From an uncultured Eubacteriales bacterium (lineage in GTDB: Bacteria > Bacillota > Clostridia > Oscillospirales > Oscillospiraceae): DNA of 6,863 nucleotides. The stretch is taken from assembly GCA_900555665.1 (NCBI GenBank), contig USLX01000084.1:1-6863 (forward strand), read 5' to 3'. The translations under genes and the position numbers were made by a program. Below the pieces are notes generated by a model. It was not told the DNA's origin. It did no database searches and saw nothing but the letters and a program-made list of their open reading frames with translations. Every line of letters starts with the position of its first letter. The stretch's first letter is position 1. This document shows positions 1 through 5,100 of the stretch, in pieces.

Positions 1-55
1 GGTTACGCCAAAGGCGGAACCTTTCTGATGAAAGAATTTAATCAGAAAATAGTAT
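1..55 (-). repeat. Left arm of a perfect 55-bp inverted repeat (window edge)
   Basis: These 55 bases are the exact reverse complement of 1785-1839. The match stops at base 55, so this is the outer end of the repeat; at the left it runs to the window edge and may continue outside. Within it lie two abutting hairpins, 1-21 (GGTTACGCC, loop AAA, GGCGGAACC, one mismatch) and 22-48 (stem TTTCTGAT with its complement, a mismatch, three more pairs and a three-base loop). It is assigned to the minus strand only because it is the reverse of the right copy. Confidence 0.95.
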
Positions 56-84
56 CAGATGCCGTAAAGCGGTGAAAACAGGAT

Positions 85-112
85 TTGCGAACCGCGATTT
101 TTGTGCTAAAAT
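85..112 (+). promoter_or_regulatory. Sigma-A-type promoter with extended -10
   Basis: A -35-like TTGCGA (85-90) lies 16 bases before a -10-like TAAAAT (107-112). The -10 is preceded by TG at 104-105, the extended -10 arrangement. Transcription would begin near 118-120, giving a leader of only about 15 bases before the ATG at 135. The promoter lies just inside the left repeat arm and is not part of the repeat. Inference from consensus only. Confidence 0.65.
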
Positions 113-121
113 AAGGGTGCC

Positions 122-127
122 GGGAGG
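122..127 (+). promoter_or_regulatory. Ribosome binding site deciding the start of the first gene
   Basis: GGGAGG at 122-127 lies seven bases before the ATG at 135. It supports this ATG over the in-frame ATG at 72, which lies upstream of the predicted promoter and has no comparable site. Confidence 0.85.
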
Positions 128-134
128 ATATGCG

Positions 135-794
135 ATGGAAGTATGGAGTGTCACCGATCCGCTGTTTCGGGAATATGGCCGCATTGTGGAGGGGCTGCCC
201 GCTGCATCGCGTCTGCTTGCGCGCCTCGCCGCGCTCACGCCGGTGCCGGAGGGCGTGGAATATGTCGCCTCAGACGCAGCGCTCGAGGCCCTGCCGGAGG
301 CAGCGTGGCTGCGCGAACATGTCTTCGGCGGCATGCCCATTCAGCTCGGCTGGTGCAACGGCCATAACAGCCGCCTGAACTGCCTGGAATACCATCGTGA
401 CAGCGAGGTGGACGCCGGGGCAACGGATCTCATCCTCCTGCTTGCCAAGCGGGAGCAGATCGTGGCGCACAGCCTCGACACATCAAAGGTGCGGGCATTT
501 TTCTGCCCCGCCGGGACGATCGTTGAGCTCTATGCCACCACGCTGCATTATACGCCCTGCGGGGTATCGCCGGATGCGGGCTTTCAGATGCTCTGCGTCC
601 TGCCGCGCGGCACAAACGGAGAAAAGCCTGCCATTTCTGCCCAAAGTGCGGAGGATTCGCTCCTCTTCGCCTGCAACAAATGGCTTCTGGCCCATCCGGA
701 GAGCGCGGAGGCAGCCCAGGGCGCGCACATCGGCCTGACCGGCCCGAATCTCGATCTCGGCAAGGAAAAACTGGATTTTAAGGGGTGCAGATAA
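135..794 (+). CDS. DUF4867-like protein, probable cupin-fold sugar-metabolism enzyme
   Basis: A 219-residue cytoplasmic protein with no signal peptide or membrane segment. From memory of the family it matches DUF4867, an uncharacterised Firmicutes family of about this length. Conserved-looking blocks in order are GGMPIQLGWCNGHN (65-78), EYHRDSE (85-91), ATDLILLLA (96-104), PAGTIVELYATTLHYTPC (125-142), GFQMLCVLPRGTN (149-161), KWLLAHPE (182-189) and GLTGPNLDL (200-208). The spacing of H87/E91 and H138, each on a predicted beta strand, resembles a double-stranded beta-helix (cupin) metal or substrate site, and the PAGT...LH.TP block recalls ureidoglycolate lyase-like cupins. It is coupled to the kinase gene by a three-base gap, so I infer a sugar isomerase, epimerase or lyase acting beside the kinase. 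The activity is not known. The ATG at 135 is preferred because of its ribosome binding site; an in-frame ATG at 72 would add 21 unlikely residues. Confidence 0.85.
   Translation: MEVWSVTDPLFREYGRIVEGLPAASRLLARLAALTPVPEGVEYVASDAALEALPEAAWLREHVFGGMPIQLGWCNGHNSRLNCLEYHRDSEVDAGATDLILLLAKREQIVAHSLDTSKVRAFFCPAGTIVELYATTLHYTPCGVSPDAGFQMLCVLPRGTNGEKPAISAQSAEDSLLFACNKWLLAHPESAEAAQGAHIGLTGPNLDLGKEKLDFKGCR
780..785 (+). promoter_or_regulatory. Ribosome binding site of the kinase gene
   Basis: AAGGGG at 780-785 lies 12 bases before the ATG at 798, inside the last codons of the preceding gene. The spacing is a little long, which suggests that translation is partly coupled to the upstream gene. Confidence 0.5.
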
Positions 795-797
795 ACT

Positions 798-1688
798 ATG
801 GCAATCGTAAACATTGGTTCCATGAACATCGACAAGGTCTATGGCGTTGAGCAGTTCGTCACTGCCGGCGAAACCATCTCCGCCACGTCCTATTATGAAA
901 ACTTCGGCGGCAAGGGCCTCAACCAGAGCGTGGCCATCGCCAGAGCCGGCGCAAAGGTCTTCCACGCGGGCGCCGTCGGCACCGACGGGCAGTGCCTTCT
1001 GGACTTTTTGCAGGACAGCGGTGTCGATACCTCGCTCATCCGCCGCGCGGATGTGAAGCAGGGCAACGCGCTGATTCAGGTCGATACCAACGGACAAAAC
1101 TGCATCATCGTCTACGGCGGCTCCAATGCCGAGGTGACGAAGGAAGATGTGGACGCGGTGCTCTCGCACTTCCGGCCGGGCGACTATCTCGTCCTGCAAA
1201 ACGAGACTTCCAGCCTGGCCTACGCGGTCGATGCCGCCTACGCGCGCGGCCTTTGCACGGTTTTGAATGCCTCCCCCGTCAATGAGAAGCTGAAGGACGT
1301 CGACCTCGGCAAGCTCGGCTGGCTCATGGTCAACGAGATCGAGTGCTGCCTGCTCGCCGGGGAAGAAGAGCCCCGCCGGGCCTTCGAGGTGCTGACGCAG
1401 AAATATCCGAATCTCGGCGTCCTGATGACGCTGGGTGCCGAAGGTGCCTGGTGCGCGAAAAACGGCGAAACATTCCGTCAGCCCGCCTTCCGCGCCAAAG
1501 CCGTCGATACCACCGCGGCGGGCGATACCTTCACCGGCTTCTTCATCGGCAGCCTGGAAAACGGAAAGCCGCTGCCGCAGGCACTGAAAACTGCGGCGAT
1601 GGCCGCGTCCATTGCCATCACGCGCCCCGGCGCCGCCCCCTCAATCCCCGGGATTGCGGAAGTCGAAGAGGCACTCGCGCGCGCGTAA
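798..1688 (+). CDS. rbsK: Ribokinase-like PfkB-family sugar kinase
   Basis: A 296-residue cytoplasmic kinase that would transfer phosphate from ATP to a pentose, most simply D-ribose to ribose 5-phosphate. Full PfkB architecture is visible: GSMNID (7-12), GGKGLNQ (37-43), the lid region near 85-110, LQNE (133-136), NASP (157-160), VNEIE (178-182), TLGAEG (211-216), DTTAAGDTFTG (237-247) and TRPGAAPSIP (275-284). Residues equivalent to the ribose contacts of E. coli RbsK are all present (N10, D12, G38, N42, E136), as are the catalytic base D243 and the cation-site residues D237, T239 and S282. Length is close to that of E. coli RbsK. The Ala before AGD is also found in E. coli RbsK, so it is not a defect. 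It follows the DUF4867-like gene after three bases and is the last gene before the terminator. There is no ribose transporter, RbsD or regulator in the window, so another pentose or a nucleoside-derived sugar remains possible. Confidence 0.92.
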   Translation: MAIVNIGSMNIDKVYGVEQFVTAGETISATSYYENFGGKGLNQSVAIARAGAKVFHAGAVGTDGQCLLDFLQDSGVDTSLIRRADVKQGNALIQVDTNGQNCIIVYGGSNAEVTKEDVDAVLSHFRPGDYLVLQNETSSLAYAVDAAYARGLCTVLNASPVNEKLKDVDLGKLGWLMVNEIECCLLAGEEEPRRAFEVLTQKYPNLGVLMTLGAEGAWCAKNGETFRQPAFRAKAVDTTAAGDTFTGFFIGSLENGKPLPQALKTAAMAASIAITRPGAAPSIPGIAEVEEALARA

Positions 1689-1769
1689 CGCAAAAAGGCC
1701 GTCCGGAACTTAAATAAGTTCCATCCCCACAGGACAGCATGGCAGCTTGCCGTGCTGTCCTGTTTTGCG
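1689..1769 (+). terminator. Branched hairpin terminator of the kinase operon
   Basis: Two hairpins follow the kinase stop codon. The first is 1705-1722 (GGAACTT, loop AAAT, AAGTTCC, seven perfect pairs). The second is 1731-1761, 14 pairs with a three-base loop GCT and one T-G wobble, followed by GTTTTG. An outer stem CGCAAAA (1689-1695) pairs with TTTTGCG (1763-1769), so the whole block can fold as a closed two-branch structure. The wobble at 1740/1752 pairs in + strand RNA and would be an A-C mismatch in minus-strand RNA, which fits + strand use. The T-tract is short, so termination strength is uncertain. On the minus strand, the hairpin at 1705-1722 is followed by TTTTT (1692-1696), so the block may also stop read-through from the convergent gene. 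Confidence 0.75.
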
Positions 1770-1784
1770 TCCTCCGGGCTTTTC

Positions 1785-1839
1785 ATACTATTTTCTGATT
1801 AAATTCTTTCATCAGAAAGGTTCCGCCTTTGGCGTAACC
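1785..1839 (+). repeat. Right arm of the 55-bp inverted repeat
   Basis: Exact reverse complement of 1-55, beginning abruptly at ATACT (1785). It contains two abutting hairpins, 1792-1818 and 1819-1839, and continues directly into a third at 1840-1870 whose partner sequence, if it exists on the left, would lie outside the window. The pair of arms encloses 1729 bases holding promoter, operon and terminator. Confidence 0.97.
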
Positions 1840-1870
1840 GATTCCGTGATTTTGATAAAATCACGGAATC
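1792..1870. repeat. Three directly abutting hairpins with three-base loops
   Basis: Hairpin 1 (1792-1818) pairs TTTCTGAT with ATCAGAAA, then one mismatch, then AAA with TTT, loop TTC. Hairpin 2 (1819-1839) pairs GGTTCCGCC with GGCGTAACC with one mismatch, loop TTT. Hairpin 3 (1840-1870) pairs GATTCCGTGATTTT with AAAATCACGGAATC perfectly over 14 pairs, loop GAT. There are no spacer bases between them. Confidence 0.95.
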
Positions 1871-1891
1871 TCGTCTCATAATGATCTTCCT

Positions 1892-1928
1892 ATTAAAAAC
1901 TTCCATTCCATGAATGAAAGTTTTTAAT
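1892..1928 (-). repeat. Fourth hairpin of the run, best formed in minus-strand RNA
   Basis: ATTAAAAACTT (1892-1902) pairs with AAGTTTTTAAT (1918-1928), and CATTC (1904-1908) with GAATG (1912-1916), around a CAT loop. The one interruption, C1903 against A1917, becomes a G-U wobble in minus-strand RNA, giving 17 continuous pairs. Confidence 0.9.
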
Positions 1929-1941
1929 TGAATATCAGTAT

Positions 1942-2198
1942 CAGGGATCCACCGAAGGCCCCGCCGATTACGCGGCCCGGCCTGCTGGCGCGAGTTTGCC
2001 GATCTTTCGGCTCCGAGCTGCGCGTGGGATAAGTCCTTTCGGGATTGCGAAAACCCCGCAGAGGCGTCGGCCTCTGCGGGGCAGCGGATTTGTACGATCC
2101 CTGCGGCCATGAAACATCGCGCGTCCGCCGCTTCCGGCGCAGCCGGCCTTTGCGAAAACCGGCCGCTGCAAATTGGGATCGTTTGTGGAGCGCTTCTC
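1942..2198 (-). repeat. GC-rich structured intergenic block after the secreted-protein gene
   Basis: No convincing gene is present. GGGATC occurs at 1944-1949 and 2175-2180 and its complement GATCCC at 2096-2101. Bases 2096-2108 and 2161-2180 form an imperfect long palindrome (GATCCC plus GCGGCC against GGCCGC plus GGGATC) that encloses a small hairpin at 2126-2139. TTGCGAAAACC occurs twice (2045-2055, 2150-2160). The composition and internal repetition suggest a second dispersed or structured-RNA element abutting the first, but its limits are not certain. Confidence 0.4.
2050..2081 (-). terminator. Intrinsic terminator of the large secreted-protein gene
   Basis: A perfect 12-pair stem, CCCCGCAGAGGC (2054-2065) against 2070-2081 with a four-base loop, is followed on the minus strand by TTTT (2053-2050). 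It lies about 120 bases past the stop codon of the minus-strand gene and is the best terminator for it in the window. Confidence 0.8.
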
Positions 2199-5100
2199 TC
2201 AAGCCGTGGGAGCCTCTACCGGCACGGCGGGGCAGACAGGCGTGCCGTCTTTCAGCAGGAAGAGGCGGATTGCCGCGCTGTTCTGGGCCAGCGAGATCGT
2301 CCCCGCCTCTGTCAGCGTCCGCGCCTGTATCATCCGCCCGCCTGCATCATAGCAGGCCGCGATCAGCGTCCGGCCGCCAAAGTCCCCTGTGACACGCAGC
2401 GTATTGCGCTGCGGCCAATAGCGCCACGTCAGCCCGCCGATCTCACCCGGAACGGCGTCGCTCTTCACCGTAATCGGGATCTCCAGCGCCGCATACCGCG
2501 TCGTGATACCGCTTTGCATGCCGCCGGCCCCATCCGATTCGTTGTGATACATCTTAAGCGCCCCGCCAAACGCCGCAGAGACTGCCGCGTCGTCCTCCTG
2601 AATCGCAGTTTCGGGGAACGAGAGCGCCTTCGTCACGTCGCGCTTCACACCGTTGGCAAATTCTCCTGTCACGGCCAGGCCCTCCGGCGCAAACATCTCA
2701 CCCGCCTTATATTCCGTTTTCTTCGGCTTGGCCGAGACTGTCATGCCCTTCAGTGCGCTTCCGAAGGCCATCAGGTGCGCGGAGTCGTTTTTGAAGTAGA
2801 GCGTGCCGTTTTCATCCGCAATCGGGCTGCAAATGCAGAACTGTGCCTGCGCTCCGACCGGAGAGAAGAGTGCGTATGCAGCGGAAATCCCGGCCTCCAT
2901 CGTAACATAGCCCGCGTCCGCCTCGCGCTGATTCGCACTGTCGCGCAGGACGCGCATCGTGCCCGGCGTATCGTTCTCAAAGAAATAGACATAGACGTAG
3001 CCCGTTTCCGCTTCGTAGGCGGTGGTCAGCAAGCCGCTGGTCTGCGGATAACCCTTCGTCGGGACGGTGTAGGCAATGGACATCTCACCGCTAAGATCAA
3101 TCACCGTGATATTGTGCCCCGAGTATGTGCCGAACTGGCTGCTCCCGCTCACACCGATATAGGCCCGGCCTTGGTAGACGACCGGCGTCGACGTGCTCAT
3201 CGGGGTGCCGCCGGTGCTGTTTTCCAGCGGAAGCGCCCGGCAGGCGGTAATCTTCCAGCTGCCGTCGGTCTGCCCGAGCGTAAGCTGAATGAAGTCGCCG
3301 CCCTTGCTGGTCGCGTAATAGGCGTCTGTCGCGCTGTCATAGCAGATGGAGCTGCGCACATCGCCGCGGATTCCGCTCCGTCCGTCCAGCTTTTCGCCGG
3401 TTTTGGCGTCCAACAGCAAAATCTGCCCGCTTGTATGGTCATAGCCGGCCTCGCCGTCGTCCGTGCCGACCAGCAGGAGCCCGTTTTGCACGCATGCCCC
3501 GGCCCAGTAGAACCCGCCGGTCTGCACATGCCGCCAGGAGGCGCATTTTGCCTCGTCCGTCCGTTCCGGGTTCTCGTCGGTGAGCGAGAGGCAGACAAAG
3601 CTGGCGTCGCGCGTCTCGCTGTTCCAGAAGCCGGTGTAGGCGTAGCCGTCCGCGACCGTAATCGGGCAGTTGGCCTGGCCGCGGAGCGGGTCGGTGTAGA
3701 TCCAGAGGGAATCCAGTGTCACCGCGTCAAATGCCTGCACGCGCCCGTTGGAGAGCCCGACGAGCAGCATACCGTCGGCATAGGTCGGCCCGTTGATGGC
3801 AAAATCGGACGTGCCGGCCATGGTTCCGGATTGGATGGTTTCTCCGGTGTCTTTGTCCACGCGGTAGATCTGATTTCCGGCATAGACGATCAGCTCCCCG
3901 TTCACCAGAATCGGATTGCTCACCGCATTGCTGGAATGTCCGCTGCCGAATGGCGCGGCCCAATAGAGCGTCCCCTCCTCCGCCTGGATTGGAGCCGGTG
4001 CATCTGTCACGGCGTTGTTGCCGGAATTGCCGCGGAAATCCGGCCATTTCGCTTCCAGATCATGTGTCAGTCCGTCCGGCTTCGCGGTCTCCAGGGCAAT
4101 CGTCACCCTGTCCGGATCTGGCTGCGCCATTCCGCAGAAGGTCAATACGCCGTCTGCCAGCGTCAGCGCGCCGCTCTGCCCGACGTACCCGGCCTTTGTG
4201 ATTGCGCACTGATAGGTGAAACCCTCAGAGAGTGCAAACGCATTGCCGTCCGGCCAGACGCGGTTGCCGCTGGTGGGCTCGTAGAGATAGATCAGCGCAT
4301 CCGACGGCGTTACCTCGAAGCAGACCTGCTTCGTCTCCGCCTTGCGGACCTGAATCGTGTAGACGGTCTGCGCGCCGGGGGCGTATTCGTTTGTCAGTAC
4401 GATGCGGATGCGCTCCTCTCCGCTGCCGCCGTGCAGCGGCACGGAGATCTGCCCGTTTTCCGGAACGAGGCGGTCGTTTACGCAAATTACATAGCCCCTG
4501 CCGCCATCGCCGTACTTCACCGGCCCCGAAGGCGCCTGCAGCACAAGATCCAGTGATCCGGCCGCTGCCGGCACCCGCACGGAATAGTCCGTCTCCGCAC
4601 GGGCGTAGCCGGTGGTGGTTCCGTCGCTGCGGTAGAGCGGCACGGCCTCGCCGGCCCGCGAAACGCGCATGCCGCGCAGATTGAGCTTCCGTTGCAGCTC
4701 CACCTCATAGTCCACATAGTCCGTCACGTCGTTGCCGCTGTCGTGCCGCGCCACGCGGAAGGTTAAGGTGTTGCCGTGTCCGCTGCCGGAGAGCAGCACC
4801 TCTGGCAGCCTGGTGCCGGTCAGTTTGCCGCTCGTCAGCGCAGCTTCTGCCGCAGGGAGTTCCCCCCTGCTCGCGCTCTGAACGGGGTAGATTGCCGCAA
4901 TTCCGTTCTGCGTTGCCGTGGCCCAGACATAGACCGCGTTCGTTGCATCCGAAATGGTGGCGGTATAGCGGTGTGTTTCCGCCGCAAATGTGGGGGAGAT
5001 GGCAAGGCCACCCTTGTTGTCGGAGCGTTCTCCGGCGCCGAACGCCAGCGCCTCCAGCCAGTCCCCAGCCGTCACCTTGACCAGGTAGGTGCTCTCCGTG

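Larger units (their letters stand above)
1785..1941 (-). mobile_element. Candidate miniature hairpin-rich dispersed element
   Basis: The left end is fixed by where the inverted repeat match stops (1785). The right end is proposed at 1941, because the reverse complement of 1921-1941 shares ATACT at its tip and ATTAAA at the same internal position with 1785-1805, in all 13 of 21 identical positions. The sequence is AT-rich, so this is weak evidence of terminal inverted repeats. No transposase and no clear target duplication are seen. Such an element would have to be moved in trans. The strand is chosen from the hairpin pairing asymmetry and is tentative. Confidence 0.4.

Noticed and set aside
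69..101. Terminator-like GCGGT ... ACCGC followed by TTTTT before the first gene
   Set aside because: The stem is only five pairs with a 17-base loop and overlaps the better-supported promoter.
1785..1928. CRISPR array or integron attC sites
   Set aside because: The hairpins differ in sequence and are not repeats separated by regular spacers. No cas gene, integrase or attC core sites are seen.
1942..2198. A known structural RNA (RNase P, tmRNA, SRP RNA, tRNA)
   Set aside because: None of the conserved core sequences of these RNAs that I can recall is present on either strand.
1799..2202. Minus-strand open frames of about 65-103 codons in the intergenic region
   Set aside because: They run through hairpins and the terminator, lack good ribosome sites at their own starts and give basic low-complexity translations. 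Only the internal 26-codon frame ending at 1799 has a ribosome-site-like motif, and it is reported separately with low weight.
2109..4556. An 815-codon open frame on the + strand opposite the secreted-protein gene
   Set aside because: It lies antisense to a gene with a signal peptide, ideal ribosome site and recognisable domains. Its translation is rich in Arg, Ala, His and Cys with no recognisable motif, as expected of a GC-rich shadow frame.
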